DNA of 64,000 nt, taken from positions 57,305,954-57,369,953 of the forward strand of contig NC_080695.1 in the NCBI RefSeq assembly GCF_030445035.2, read 5' to 3'. The notes below the pieces were generated by a model. That model was given only the letters and a program-made list of their open reading frames with translations. It was not told the origin of the DNA and made no database searches. A program made the translations under genes and the position numbers. Origin of the DNA: Dasypus novemcinctus. Lineage: Eukaryota; Chordata; Mammalia; Cingulata; Dasypodidae. Of the stretch, positions 50,901 to 58,136 are shown piece by piece (the stretch's first letter is position 1; the number at the start of each line of letters is the position of its first letter).

Positions 50901-52616
50901 ATAGCATCATTTGTAAACTAATCCTAAAAATTAAATAACAAACTAACAAACTTATCATCAGAGTTATTTGTCCCCAAGTAATGCTTAATTACTTAAGGAA
51001 GATAAATGTTCTGATCTAACAGCAGCATGCTCTTATTAAATATCTGATATCAAGACTGATACCTAAAATTTCATTTTACCGTGTCTACTGGTCTTTAGTA
51101 TAGCTTCTATGGTTGTATTCTGACCAATAAAATCAATCATCATGTTATCTCCTCTTTTACCTTTTTGTACTTCAGTAAGACTTCCGTTACAGTTCCACCG
51201 AATCGAACAGTTTTTCTTGGGGGAGAATTGAAGAAATCATTCTCTGGTGCTAGCATATCTGAAATTCTGTAAAACCAAGATTATCAAGCTATTAAGTACA
51301 TGACAGAGAATAACATAAATGATTAATAGCCAACATTTATTGAACCAAGCAATCAATATCATTCAATGGGACTACTGCAAAAGTTTCCTGACTTCCACTT
51401 TTGTCCTCCAATGATTCATTATTTACTCAGTTGCCAAAGCAATCTAATGATCTTTTAAAAAGTTAAAACAGATTATGCCACTCTACTCTCCGCTTAAACT
51501 CTCTACTGTCTTCCTGCTGCACTTAGAATGAAAAATCCGACTCCTTACTATTGTCCTCAAAGGCCTACATTAATCTGGCCCCTGCCTACTCCTCAGACCT
51601 TGTCTTCAACCACAGCCTCTAACGCAGACATAATGTTCCTGCTGTTTTTCAAAGTTGTCAGGCTGTTTCCCATTTCACTTGCTATTCCCTGATATACACA
51701 TGGCTGGATTCTTGTCTTCATTCCAGTCAAAGCTCATGTCAAAGAGGCCTTCCCCACCAAAAATCTAAAGTACCCACGCTTTCCCTTCCCGTTACTCTGT
51801 TTCATTTCTTCACAGCACTTACTCCTATTTGAAATCATCCTATTCATTTATTTATTGACCTATTTATTGTACTTCTTCCCTAGACCATAAACTCGCTGAG
51901 TGCTGGGACAGATTTTGCATCTTCTGATAGACTGTCTCACCGACTCAATGAGCTGGCATTAAATATCTATAGTGAGTGGTATTTTGCCAAGCGTTTTAAA
52001 AGCTCTGCCTTATTAAACCACAGCAGCTCAGTGAAAAAACATAGCACTCTACTAATGACTTGTTAAAACAAGGTGTTGCGGGGGGTGGGGAGTGGGTAGG
52101 AGAGCTTTAAAAGACAAACCAAGGAAAAAACAAGGAAAAAAACAAACAAAAACAAAATTAGGATTCAGTTTTCCATCAGCGACAGCGTTTGGCTGATAGT
52201 CCAAATAGCCCAGGAAATCACTTTAAAATCTAGTCGAAAAAGTGGGAGGAAAGAGTGAAAGGAATGGACGCTGTATCTAGGCCCGAGATGCTAAAAGGGA
52301 GCCCAGAGGGGGAAAGGGAGACTTTGAAACAGAGAATGGGCTCGTTTTCCCAGCGTCCCCTATCTCTTCCATTACCAGCCTGGAGAGAAAGGGCTCATTC
52401 TTGAAACCCTGGGATGACCCTCTATCCCCTGCTCCCACCCCACTCCATCACTGACCCAGACCCTTCCCCAACCCCGGTCCTGGGCTTTGGTCCGAGATGC
52501 GCAGAAGGAAGTTGTCCAGACTCTCACCCAGTCTTCGATGCCCCCAGCGTCTTGATCGCAGAAGCCGAAGAAGACGCATCTCCAGGAAACCGCGTGTGAA
52601 TCAGCGGGGCCGCCAT
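23127..52616 (-). CDS. RRN3: RRN3 / TIF-IA, RNA polymerase I initiation factor, 18 exons
   Basis: RRN3 binds RNA polymerase I and links it to SL1/TIF-IB at rDNA promoters; it is the growth- and stress-controlled step of rRNA synthesis in the nucleolus. Coding exons on minus: 52528-52616, 51161-51266, 50426-50482, 44042-44131, 43761-43890, 43284-43343, 42859-42922, 41630-41699, 36969-37067, 35283-35375, 34275-34413, 32152-32282, 30915-31045, 29748-29932, 27898-28006, 25815-25967, 24201-24288, 23127-23309. The sum is 1977 bp, 658 residues plus stop; human has 651. All introns are GT-AG and all phases join. Recognisable regions are the N-terminal NDFFNSPPRKTVRF with Ser44, the acidic DVSDSDDEDD loop (Ser170/172, CK2 type), RYVPSTPW (Ser199/Thr200, mTOR and JNK sites), the helical HEAT-like core, and the C-terminal RSPSSSVGSPP (Ser633/Ser635). 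The last residues differ from human. No broken frame was seen. Confidence 0.97.
24201..24288 (-). CDS. RRN3: RRN3 coding exon 17
   Basis: Residues 569-598, SKKFIDPVYQIWEDMNAEEL then QEFKKPIKK. Acceptor TTACAG; donor GTGAAT. Confidence 0.95.
25246..25802 (+). mobile_element. Solo LTR, xenarthran ERVL/MaLR-like, beside an RRN3 exon
   Basis: Starts TGTAGCAGTTTGATATTACTG less its last base, ends GGCTGACTAATACA, and carries the poly(A) motif CCAAATAAATTACCC. It is flanked by a perfect 5-bp duplication aagag (25241-25245 and 25803-25807), typical of ERVL-class integration. No viral genes remain. It is antisense to RRN3 and ends 12 nt from the exon 16 donor. Confidence 0.82.
25815..25967 (-). CDS. 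RRN3: RRN3 coding exon 16
   Basis: Residues 518-568, KYQLVFCYTIIERNNRQMLP through FFPFDPCILK, plus two bases of Arg569. Acceptor CCACAG; donor GTAGGT. An LTR starts 12 nt into the following intron. Confidence 0.95.
26089..26110. repeat. (AAT)n microsatellite
   Basis: About seven ATA/AAT units in the RRN3 intron upstream of exon 16. Confidence 0.85.
26590..26900 (+). mobile_element. L1 ORF2/3' fragment, decayed
   Basis: 'ctggtgggagtgtagctcag' and 'aacattacacagcagttaaaa' minus its last base are recognisable L1 ORF2-end phrases. Heavily mutated, no frame. Confidence 0.5.
27405..27600 (+). repeat. MIR element, near full length
   Basis: 'ctgcctgtattcaaatcttg', then 'gaccctcaagtgagtta'-like core and 'gtgccaggcacacagtaaat' give head to tail of MIR in sense orientation. 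Confidence 0.8.
27898..28006 (-). CDS. RRN3: RRN3 coding exon 15
   Basis: Residues 482-517, LRYLQSLNFERIVMSQLNPL then KICLPSVVNFFAAIT, plus two bases of Ser518. Acceptor TCAAAG; donor GTAAAT. Confidence 0.95.
28854..29287 (+). mobile_element. DAS-SINE (armadillo tRNA-derived SINE)
   Basis: tRNA-like head with A box (tggcccaatgg) and B box (ggttcaaaccc), a long GC-rich body and an A-rich tail. Imperfect target duplication gggccgttgtca / gggccaatgtca. It lies in an RRN3 intron, antisense to the gene. Confidence 0.93.
29509..29720 (+). mobile_element. MER5A-type hAT MITE
   Basis: Starts 'ctaggattctcaacc', contains 'ttgtcacaactggcaggggg' and 'caatgcacaggacacatcc', and ends 'gaggttgagaaaccctag'. 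This is MER5A over its full length. It lies just downstream of RRN3 exon 14. Confidence 0.85.
29748..29932 (-). CDS. RRN3: RRN3 coding exon 14
   Basis: Residues 420-481, TVKSCLDLLVNWLHIYLNNQ through LLSGNLKE, plus the first base of Gly482. The acceptor CTAG is preceded by a (CT)n microsatellite instead of a mixed pyrimidine tract. Donor GTCAGT, with C at +3. Confidence 0.96.
29935..29960. repeat. (AG)n microsatellite at the RRN3 exon 14 acceptor
   Basis: Thirteen AG units on plus, (CT)n on the transcribed strand, ending in the acceptor CTAG itself. The repeat is the polypyrimidine tract. Confidence 0.9.
30915..31045 (-). CDS. RRN3: RRN3 coding exon 13
   Basis: Residues 377-419, GFAEAFLEHLWKKFQDPNNP through ARAKFIPP, plus two bases of Ile420. 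Acceptor TTATAG; donor GTAAGT. Confidence 0.95.
31283..31412 (+). repeat. MER20-like MITE fragment
   Basis: 'catcaaaatcagccctgaag' and 'acaagtgattctgatgctca' match the two halves of MER20. Old and decayed. Confidence 0.5.
32152..32282 (-). CDS. RRN3: RRN3 coding exon 12
   Basis: Residues 333-376, KIDNSKTKDLYRDLINIFDK through FFMFYLCSFKL. Acceptor CTATAG; donor GTAAGT. Almost identical to human. Confidence 0.96.
32455..32995 (+). mobile_element. L1 3'-end fragment
   Basis: Degenerate L1 ORF2 end and 3' UTR ('ttctacttcttaggaattta', 'gtacagtgtgatccaaaatt'), sense on plus, in the RRN3 intron between exons 11 and 12. Confidence 0.55.
33340..33955 (-). mobile_element. L1 3' end, antisense
   Basis: Read on minus: L1 ORF2 end into 3' UTR. 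The plus strand shows 'aaagtgtacaattcagtggt', 'ctaacattccattgtacgta' and 'ttggctattataaataatgc', all standard inverted L1M phrases. Confidence 0.8.
34080..34255 (+). repeat. MIR fragment
   Basis: 'gaagttacctgacttgtcta' then 'acaatgcctagcacataac' is the MIR core and tail. It ends just before RRN3 exon 11. Confidence 0.55.
34275..34413 (-). CDS. RRN3: RRN3 coding exon 11
   Basis: Residues 287-332, DEDEEAEGETKADPERLSQM then VHPVAERLDILLSLLLSYIK and DVCYVD, plus the first base of Gly333. Donor GTAATA. Confidence 0.95.
34535..35070. other. GC-richer unrecognised block in an RRN3 intron
   Basis: About 530 bp of higher G+C between RRN3 exons 11 and 10, ending 'ctccttccaggaaacccaaa'. Its composition and sharp edges suggest an old LTR or DNA element, but I cannot name a family and see no conserved frame. 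Confidence 0.35.
35283..35375 (-). CDS. RRN3: RRN3 coding exon 10
   Basis: Residues 256-286, VNASRQDIEDAEEAATQTGG then GTDAPERLFNM. Acceptor ATGTAG; donor GTCAGC, a GT site with an unusual C at +3. Confidence 0.93.
35930..36850 (+). repeat. L2-like LINE remnant
   Basis: C/T-rich sequence with phrases such as 'aactggaactcatcatcttc' and 'taagccccagcacaaggatgg' less its last base. It reads like an L2 ORF2 end plus 3' tail, highly decayed. Confidence 0.4.
36969..37067 (-). CDS. RRN3: RRN3 coding exon 9
   Basis: Residues 223-255, ECYVHNLLRTSVYFPTLRHE then ILELVIEKLLKLD. Acceptor TTTTAG; donor GTAAGT. Confidence 0.95.
37195..37565 (-). mobile_element. L1 ORF2 fragment, antisense
   Basis: The plus strand carries 'ttggcatttccctgatggct' and 'tctaattctatgggttgtct', inverted L1 phrases. 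It directly precedes the HAL1-like element. Confidence 0.65.
37575..40212 (+). mobile_element. HAL1 / half-L1 element, split by an LTR
   Basis: L1-lineage element with an ORF1-like region but no ORF2. Decayed ORF1 text runs from about 38000 to 38450 (A-rich, coiled-coil-like Lys/Glu codons). Then come the typical 3' parts 'caatcaaactgtcaaatgtc', 'agacattcccagataaacaa' and 'gttcatcaccactagatatg'. An LTR interrupts the 3' UTR at about 39487-40127; the tail resumes as 'ttatgttgtatatatatttc' and ends in A's at 40190-40212. Many stops. It sits in the large RRN3 intron between exons 9 and 8. Confidence 0.7.
39487..40127 (+). mobile_element. MaLR-like LTR inside the HAL1 3' UTR
   Basis: Starts around 'tctaacagtttgaagctttg', has a TATA-like 'cttatataaggggaaaac' and poly(A) 'ccctaataaaatccctttat', and ends 'gcagctttagcaaactaaaa' then ta. 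It resembles the LTRs at 20415 and 25246 in layout but is a different subfamily. Edges are approximate. Confidence 0.65.
40228..40580 (+). mobile_element. DAS-SINE
   Basis: Full head, body and tail with a perfect 15-bp target duplication (aaaaaaacaatgaca at 40213 and 40581). It is inserted in the A tail of the HAL1/L1 element and is antisense to RRN3. Confidence 0.94.
41630..41699 (-). CDS. RRN3: RRN3 coding exon 8
   Basis: Residues 199-222, S-TPWFLMPILVEKFPFVRK then SERTL. Thr200, the JNK site, is its first full codon. Acceptor CCACAG; donor GTAAGA. Confidence 0.95.
42367..42780 (+). mobile_element. DAS-SINE (older copy)
   Basis: The head starts gggaagtggatttggctcaa. Target duplication acattttatga / acatttatga. 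More diverged than the 40.2-kb copy. In the RRN3 intron between exons 8 and 7, antisense to the gene. Confidence 0.92.
42859..42922 (-). CDS. RRN3: RRN3 coding exon 7
   Basis: Residues 178-198, LPANFDTCHRALQIIARYVP, plus two bases of Ser199. Acceptor TTATAG; donor GTGAGT. Confidence 0.95.
43284..43343 (-). CDS. RRN3: RRN3 coding exon 6 (acidic loop)
   Basis: Residues 158-177, RVIIKEGDLDVSDSDDEDD, with Ser170 and Ser172 in CK2-type acidic context. Acceptor CAAAAG; donor GTAAGT. Confidence 0.95.
43761..43890 (-). CDS. RRN3: RRN3 coding exon 5
   Basis: Residues 115-157, RLKWLNRSQKVVEEYLAFLG through MIASHFVP, plus the first base of Pro158. Acceptor CCCTAG; donor GTAAGT. Confidence 0.95.
44042..44131 (-). 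CDS. RRN3: RRN3 coding exon 4
   Basis: Residues 85-114, DDQIINWLLEFRSSIMYLT then KDFEQIISILL. Acceptor TTTAAG; donor GTAAGT. The preceding intron of about 6.3 kb is one of the largest in the gene. Confidence 0.96.
44685..45480 (+). mobile_element. Tigger-type DNA transposon, internally deleted
   Basis: Decayed transposase pieces on plus: near 44995-45030 a Ser-Ala-Ala-Lys-Lys N-terminal-like stretch, and near 45290-45390 LNLQRSMTIHQGKEEV, matching the C-terminal part of mammalian Tigger (TcMar) transposases as I know them. The centre is missing. Stops interrupt it; it is a relic. A DAS-SINE follows at once. Confidence 0.6.
45512..45929 (+). mobile_element. DAS-SINE
   Basis: Starts ggcagcggacttggcccagt, with target duplication aaatctccca on both sides. 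The B box region is shortened (cggttcg type). Antisense to RRN3 in the intron between exons 4 and 3. Confidence 0.93.
46710..46930 (-). repeat. MIR element, antisense
   Basis: 'tatgtgccaggcatggtacg', 'ttccactttacagttgagga' and 'ctatgctctgaccactcacc' follow the inverted MIR order. Confidence 0.75.
47217..47400. other. CpG-rich block of unknown origin inside an RRN3 intron
   Basis: About 180 bp with many CpGs and GGC/GCC runs, unlike the AT-rich intron around it. It abuts an antisense tRNA-SINE head. No intact frame matches a protein I know. It could be a retrocopied 5' UTR or first exon, or part of a composite SINE. Confidence 0.5.
47434..47526 (-). mobile_element. tRNA-derived SINE head, antisense
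   Basis: On minus it reads GGGGGAGTGGGTATAGCTCA, then GTGGTGGAGTGCCTGCTTC and TGGGTTCAATCCCTGG. A box and B box are both recognisable, close to a tRNA-Ala-like ancestor. No long body or tail. Confidence 0.75.
47995..49420 (+). repeat. Old interspersed repeat, family not assigned
   Basis: Around the MIR, phrases such as 'tcagggagggccttgaaagc', 'agcaacctgccctaggtcac', 'gtaggaaatggtttttgagg' and 'aacatccagaaagaattcaa' recall a common, long mammalian non-coding repeat with LINE-type 3' sequence. It is diverged and I see no coding frame. The similar text at 60.15-60.53 kb is probably the same family. Confidence 0.4.
48375..48602 (-). repeat. MIR element, antisense
   Basis: 'taccaggcactgttctatga', 'aatcctcacaactatgccat' and 'cctaggtcacacagctaata' in inverted MIR order. 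Lies inside a longer old repeat. Confidence 0.8.
49690..49850 (-). repeat. MIR fragment, antisense
   Basis: 'aaacctccatgagatagaag' and 'gttaagcaacttgcccaaga' in inverted MIR order. Confidence 0.7.
50071..50310 (-). mobile_element. MER5A-type hAT MITE, antisense
   Basis: Starts cagggtttctcaaccttggc, contains 'aagatgtttggcagcatccc' and 'aaatgtccccttggggacaa'. Lies about 120 bp upstream (minus sense downstream) of RRN3 exon 3. Confidence 0.8.
50426..50482 (-). CDS. RRN3: RRN3 coding exon 3
   Basis: Residues 66-84, GETSDFELLKNQLSDPDIK. Acceptor CTTAAG with few pyrimidines near the site; donor GTAATT. Confidence 0.93.
51161..51266 (-). CDS. RRN3: RRN3 coding exon 2
   Basis: Residues 30-65, with ENDFFNSPPRKTVRFGG including Ser44 and ending LLKYKK. 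Acceptor TTACAG; donor GTAAAA (weak at +5). Confidence 0.95.
51350..51985 (+). repeat. L2 LINE 3' fragment
   Basis: 'ctggcccctgcctactcctc', 'aaagaggccttccccaccaa', 'tttatttattgacctattta' and 'agaccataaactcgctgagt' run in the order of the L2 3' end. In RRN3 intron 1. Confidence 0.7.
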
Positions 52617-52760
52617 TGAACCAGACACGCACGACTGCTTCGCCTCGCGCCGGAAGTTGTACTCCTTCCAACCACCGTCTCTGTTCCGGAAGTCGTGCGG
52701 GCAAGTGGCGGCCTCCAGCCAATCAGGGAGCGTAACTGGAGCGAGAGTAACGAGTTCGCC
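52490..52760. promoter_or_regulatory. RRN3: RRN3 promoter region
   Basis: CpG-rich segment around exon 1. Upstream of the ATG are two ETS/GABP-type sites, ccggaagt at 52650-52657 and 52686-52693, and a CCAAT box (ccaat, 52719-52723). No TATA box was seen. The layout is that of a TATA-less housekeeping promoter. Both ETS sites read ccggaagt on plus, so the region could also fire away from RRN3. Confidence 0.75.
52528..52616 (-). CDS. RRN3: RRN3 coding exon 1
   Basis: Residues 1-29, from ATG at 52616-52614 (MAAPLIHTRFPGDASS onward), plus two bases of Gly30. Donor GTGAGA. Confidence 0.95.
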
Positions 52761-53652
52761 GGCTAGAGTGCTGCCAAAGCTTTCTCCCCATCAGGCACCT
52801 CCGTCTTCCTGGAGGACTTTTGCTTGGCGGTCAGTGCTAAGAATGCCCTGAGGATCTCAGACAGGGCTTAAGCAGTTGTTTGGTTCCCCTGAGTATTAAC
52901 TTTTGGAGTCAGAGTATTCCTCAATCAAAGCGCTTTTACCAACATTATAATTGAAGATAAATGAGAACTGGTTAATCAGGGAATAACCCAAACCCTCACA
53001 TAGAAAAGGGGTGGGCCTGGAATTTGAACCAGTTTCCCTGACACAGGAGCCTGGGCTCTATATCCACCAAATTCTCAAGATACCCAAGATAATCTTATCC
53101 TCAAGGAAAATGAGGTTTGACGAAGTGAATTCTCCCAAAGCATCAGAGCTGTGGATGTTGAGGCTGTAATGAGAAATCAGAGGAGAGAGAGGGGACGTTT
53201 CCTTAGAGGAGTTAATTTTTGAGCAGGAGGGACAGGAGTCAGCCACACCAACAATGCAGCAAAGGGTTCCAGGCACAGAGAACTGCAGACCCCTCCTTTC
53301 AATTTCTAAGAGGTGAAAAATGTTGCACTTTCAGAACTATATACAACTATCAATAGCACATAAAACCAGCTACAATGATACATGTTAACTATAAAGTACA
53401 GTTCTGTTTTTGCAATAGTGTAAAACCGGTAACTCTTTCTGCTGTTTCCTTTCTGTCCCACCACCATTTGTTCCCTCACTGTTTTAGAGTTCACGGGGAA
53501 TGGTAGGCAGAAATCATCAATGTCCCAAGAGCAGAGGAAACAATTAGCTCACAAGGATGCTTCAAGACAGCTGTTTAAGTGGGAATCTCTTTCCCTCTTT
53601 GACCAAAGCAAAAACAAAATAAAAAAAAAAACACAAAATGTTATCGCCATTA

Positions 53653-54065
53653 TTTTTTTTAAAGATTTTATTTATTTATTTATTTCTCTCCCCTCCCCCC
53701 CCAGTTGACTGTTCTCTGTGTCTATTCGCTGCGTGTTTTTTCTTTGTCCGCTTCTGTTGTTGTCAGTGGCACAGGAATCTGTATTTCTTTTTGTTGCGTC
53801 ATCTTGTGTCAGCTCTCCTTGTGTGCGGAGACATCCCTGGGCAGGCTGCACCCTCCTTTGTGCTGGGCGGCTCTCCTTATGGGGCGCACTCCCTATGCGT
53901 GGGGCTTCCCCACGCGGGGGACACCCCTGCGTGGCTCGGCACTCCTTGCATTCATCAGCACCGCCGGTGGGCCAGCTGCACAAGGGTCAAGGACGCCCGG
54001 GGCTTCAACCGCGGACCTCCCATGTGGTAGACTGACTCCTCGACCACTGGGCCAACTCCGCCGCC
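53653..54065 (-). mobile_element. DAS-SINE, minus strand
   Basis: Poly-T and (TTTA)n at the left, tRNA-like head at the right ('cgaccactgggccaactccg'). Perfect 14-bp target duplication tgttatcgccatta at 53639 and 54066. Intergenic, upstream of RRN3. Confidence 0.94.
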
Positions 54066-54329
54066 TGTTATCGCCATTAGTTATTACAGCACTGTCAGTA
54101 GACATGCAGCTTTGGGCTGTCAAGCAATTTGGCAATTATTGTATTCTTTCATTTTTTAAAAAAGTCTCATCTGTACCAAATAATATATGTTAACATTTTA
54201 ATGTATATAAAACATAATAAAATGAATAATTATGACTACAGTGTATCACCTGTTGAGACTTGCTGTGTGCTCCTCCCATTGCCCACCTTCTCCCTGATTT
54301 CCTCTCAAAGATAATCACTATCCTGGTTT

Positions 54330-55625
54330 TTTAAAAAAATTTTGTGGCAACACATATGTAACATAAAATTTCCCATGTTAACCACTCTCACGTGTACAAT
54401 TCAGTGATACTGTGCTACCATAACCACCATCCATTCCCCAAACTTTTTCATCACCCCAAACAAAAAGTCTGTACCCATTAAGCAATAACTCGCCCCTCCC
54501 CTCCCCTCACAGCTCCTGGTAACCTGTAACTTTTTCTCCCTATGAATGTGCTTATTCCAAACATTTCATTTGGGTCTAGCTAATTTCACTAAGCATAATG
54601 ATTTTTTTATTTTGTTTTGTTTTATTCCCCCCCTCTCCCCTGTTGTCTGCTCTTTGTTCTACTCGCTGTGTGTTCTTCTGTGTCTGCTTGCACCCTCGGT
54701 AGCACTGGGAAACTGCGTCATCTTGCTGCATCAGCTGTGTGTGTGTGTGGCACCACTCCTGGGCAGGCTGCACTTTTTACACGCAGGACAGCTCTCCTTG
54801 TGGGGCGCACTCCTTGTGTGTGGGGCACCCCCACGCAGGGGGGGGGGGGCCTGAGTGGCACAGCACTCCTTGCCCGTGGCAGCTCTGCATGTAGGCCAGC
54901 TCACCACATGGGTCAGGAGGCCCTGGGTATCGAACCCTGGACCCTCCCACATGGTAGGCCGACGCTCTATCAGTTGAGCCACGTCCGCTTCCCTAAGCAT
55001 AATGTTTTTCAAGGTTCATCTATGTTGTAGCATGTATCAAAACTTCATTCCTTTTTATAGCTGAATAATATTCCATTGTATGTGTGTGTGCTATGTGTTT
55101 ATTCATCTGTGGACACTTGAGTCACTTCAACCTTTCAGCTATTGTGACTAATGCTGCTGTTAACACTGGTGTTCAAATATCTACGTAAGTCCCTCTTTTC
55201 AATTCTTTGGGATATACACCTAGAAGTGGAATTGCTGTTATCATAGGATAATTCTATGTTTAAATTTTTGAGGAACGAAAAACTGTTTTCCACTGTGGCT
55301 GCACCGTTTTACATTTCCACCAACACTGCACAAGGGTTCCTATTTCTCCACATCCTCATTAACACTTGTTGTTTTATTTGTTTTGATAATAGCCATCCCA
55401 GTGGGTTTGAAGTTGTATATCACTGTGGTTTTGATTTGCATTACCTAATGGCTAATGATGCTGACCATGCTTTCATGTGCTTATCAGCCATTTTTATATC
55501 TTCTTTGAAGAAATGTCTATACCAGTCTTTTGCCCATTTTAAAATTGGGATGTTTGTCTTTTTGTTGGTGATTTGTGGGAGTTCTTAATATATTCTGTAT
55601 ACTCTCCTGATTTTTAAAAAATATT
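54330..55625 (-). mobile_element. L1 3' end, antisense, carrying a SINE
   Basis: The plus strand shows 'cacgtgtacaattcagtgat', 'gaataatattccattgtatg', 'aattctatgtttaaattttt' and 'gttttgatttgcattaccta', a near-continuous inverted L1 ORF2 end and 3' UTR. Interrupted by the SINE at 54601-54992. Confidence 0.85.
54601..54992 (-). mobile_element. DAS-SINE, minus strand, nested in L1
   Basis: Perfect 12-bp target duplication ctaagcataatg (54589 and 54993) inside L1 sequence. The head is at the right end ('cagttgagccacgtccgctt'). A G run of at least ten at about 54839 may be a sequencing-sensitive site. Confidence 0.93.
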
Positions 55626-55639
55626 CTAACTTTTCTTTA

Positions 55640-56040
55640 TGTAATTACCATATATAAATATATCTCTAAGCAGACACTTTCATTTATCTTTGAATTTTAT
55701 AAAAACTGCTTGCTTTATTAAATTAACATTCTTCTTCTGAAATCAGCCCCGTTGTATGTAGTTATGATTTATTTATTTTCCCTGCTCTATATCATTCCAT
55801 TACATGAATATACCATGATTTATCTATCCATTCTATCACTGGACATTTTGGTTGTTTCCTTACTTTTTTATTTGCATTATTATAAACATCACTATGAATA
55901 TTCTTGTATAGTCTCCTGATGCACATGCACATTTTTCTAGGTTAAAATTGTTGGCTTGATGGATATACAAGAAATGGTTAAAGAGCTTTCCAAAGTGGTT
56001 GTCCAATATATATTCTCTATAATATCTTCTCCTTAAGCTT
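55640..56040 (-). mobile_element. Second L1 fragment, antisense
   Basis: 'ctattaccatgatttatcta'-like and 'ttataaacatcactatgaat' inverted L1 phrases, more decayed than its neighbour; a separate insertion or older subfamily. Confidence 0.5.
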
Positions 56041-56104
56041 AAGCACAGTTCCTTCTTTATTTTCCACAGTACACCTAAAACTAGGCTACCTTGATTTTTA
56101 AAAA

Positions 56105-57855
56105 TTGAAATTGACTTTGCCAAGAAAGTAAAAAGCAGCCTATTCAATGGGAGAAAATATTTGGAAAACACATATCCAGTAAGGGTTTGAAATCAGTGTT
56201 ATATAAACAGATCATACAATTCAATGATAAAAAGACAAGCAACCCAATTTTAAAATGAGCAAAAGACTTGAATAGATATTTCTCCAAAGAGGAAATACAA
56301 ATGGCCAAAAAGTACATGAAAAAAGATTCAACCTCACTAGCTATTAGGGCAATGCAGATCAAAACTACAATGAGATCCCATTTCATATTTTAGAGAATGG
56401 CCATTATTAAAAAACAAACAAACAAAAAATCTACAAGTGCTGGAAAGGATGTGGAGAAACAGCAACACTCCTTCACTGTTAGTGGGAATGTAGAATGGTG
56501 CAGCCTCTGTGGAAAACAGTTTGGCAGTACCTCAAGTAGCTGTATATACCACTGCCATATAGTCCAGCAATCCTGTTTCTAGGACATATTCAGGAGACCT
56601 GAAAGCAAGGACACAAACCAACATTTCCATACTGATGTCCATAGCAGCATTATTCACAGTTGCTAATATATGGAACCAGCCCAAGTGTCCATGAACCATT
56701 GAATGGATACACAAAATGTTGTATATACATAAAATGGAATACTATTCAGCTGTAAAAAGAAATGAAATCAGGATAGTTATGACAATGAGGATGAACCTAG
56801 AAGATACTATGTTGAGTGAAATAAGCCAATCACAAAAGGACAAATATTGTATGGTCTCACTAACACAAACTAAATCTAATGAGTAAACTCGCGGAGGTAA
56901 ACTCTGGAGTACAAGTTACTAAGAAATAGAATGTGGGTTGAGAATGGAAACTGATGCTCAATAAATGTAGAATTTTTAGTAAGATTTCTTGTAAAAGCAT
57001 GGAAATGAATAGAGTTGATGGTAACACATTATAGTGAGTATAACTAAGAGTGCTGATTTATAGACAAGATTGTGCCTGAAAGGGGTAGTCTGTGGACATA
57101 AATTTCAATTGAAAGGAAAGTAGAGAAGAATCTAGGTCATGTGTAATAGTGATTTCAGTGGTGCATGAACATTGTGGTTAATAGTATAAATATAAGAATG
57201 CTCTTCTTTTACAATGCACTAAGAATATGGTGATACACAGGAAAATTACAACTAATGTAACTTAGGGATGATAATTAATAGTAATATTGTAATATCCTGC
57301 AGGAATGGCAAGAAGATATTATTTCAATACTAAGGGACAATACGTGTATATAAGGGTTACAAGATTTTTCCTTTTGGAGTAATAAAAATGCTCTAAAATT
57401 GACTGAGGTGATGACAGCACAACTCTGTGATGAAAATCAGAGCCACTGAGCACACACTTCGAAAGGATTATACAAAGCATGGGACTGTATAACACAGGGA
57501 ATCCAGTGGTGGATGATGGACTGTGGTTAACAGAACAGATATGAGAACATTTTCTCATGAGCGAAAACAAATATAAAAGCATTTTCTCATGAATAATAAT
57601 AATTGGGTGAATTGGGGGAAGAACACACCAAATGTAAGATATGGGCTACAGTTAGTAGTACTATTTTGACGATGCTCTTTCATAGTTTGTAAGAAATGTT
57701 TCTCAACAATGCAAGATATTGGTAGTGAGGAAATGTATGGGAGTCTTCTATCATTATATACATATTTATTTTGTAAGTTCACAACTTGTTGTATGCAGTC
57801 ATTGTTTATGTATGTTCATGTATGAATGATATACTTCAATAAAATTATATTTTAA
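56105..57855 (+). mobile_element. L1 ORF2 end plus 3' UTR, sense
   Basis: Contains 'aaatgagcaaaagacttgaa', 'caacctcactagctattagg', 'ggaaaggatgtggagaaaca', 'ataaaatggaatactattca' and 'gaacctagaagatactatgt' (an xenarthran-style L1 ORF2 C-terminal region), then about 1 kb of 3' UTR ending 'acttcaataaaattatattt'. Frame broken many times. It faces the antisense L1s to its left. Confidence 0.85.
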
Positions 57856-57912
57856 AATAATTGAAATGGAAGCCTAAGAATAATACAAGAGAAAACTTAA
57901 AACCAAATAGCA

Positions 57913-58136
57913 CAGGGGTTCTTAACCACTTTTTTGTTCCATGGACCCCTTTGCCAGTCAGGTGAAAACCACGGACCCCTTCTCAGAATGTAGTGACAGA
58001 TAGTTTTATGACACTCAACATCAGATGTCAGAGAAGATAAAGACAAGTTGATTTTTTTCAATTCAAGCTCACAGACTCCTTGAGATTTTTCCACAGACCA
58101 GTTGAGGGTCTGTGGAAGCCTGGTTAAGAATCCCAG
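57913..58136 (+). mobile_element. hAT MITE with perfect 8-bp duplication
   Basis: Starts caggggttcttaaccac and ends ggttaagaatcccag, forming imperfect inverted ends. Flanked on both sides by aaatagca (57905-57912 and 58137-58144), the 8-bp duplication expected for hAT elements. Confidence 0.85.

Noticed and set aside
53638-54193. Open frames of 130-160 codons over the minus-strand DAS-SINE
   Set aside because: The same translated text recurs over every DAS-SINE in the window (28.9, 40.2, 42.4, 45.5 and 59.8 kb); it is SINE sequence, not a protein family.
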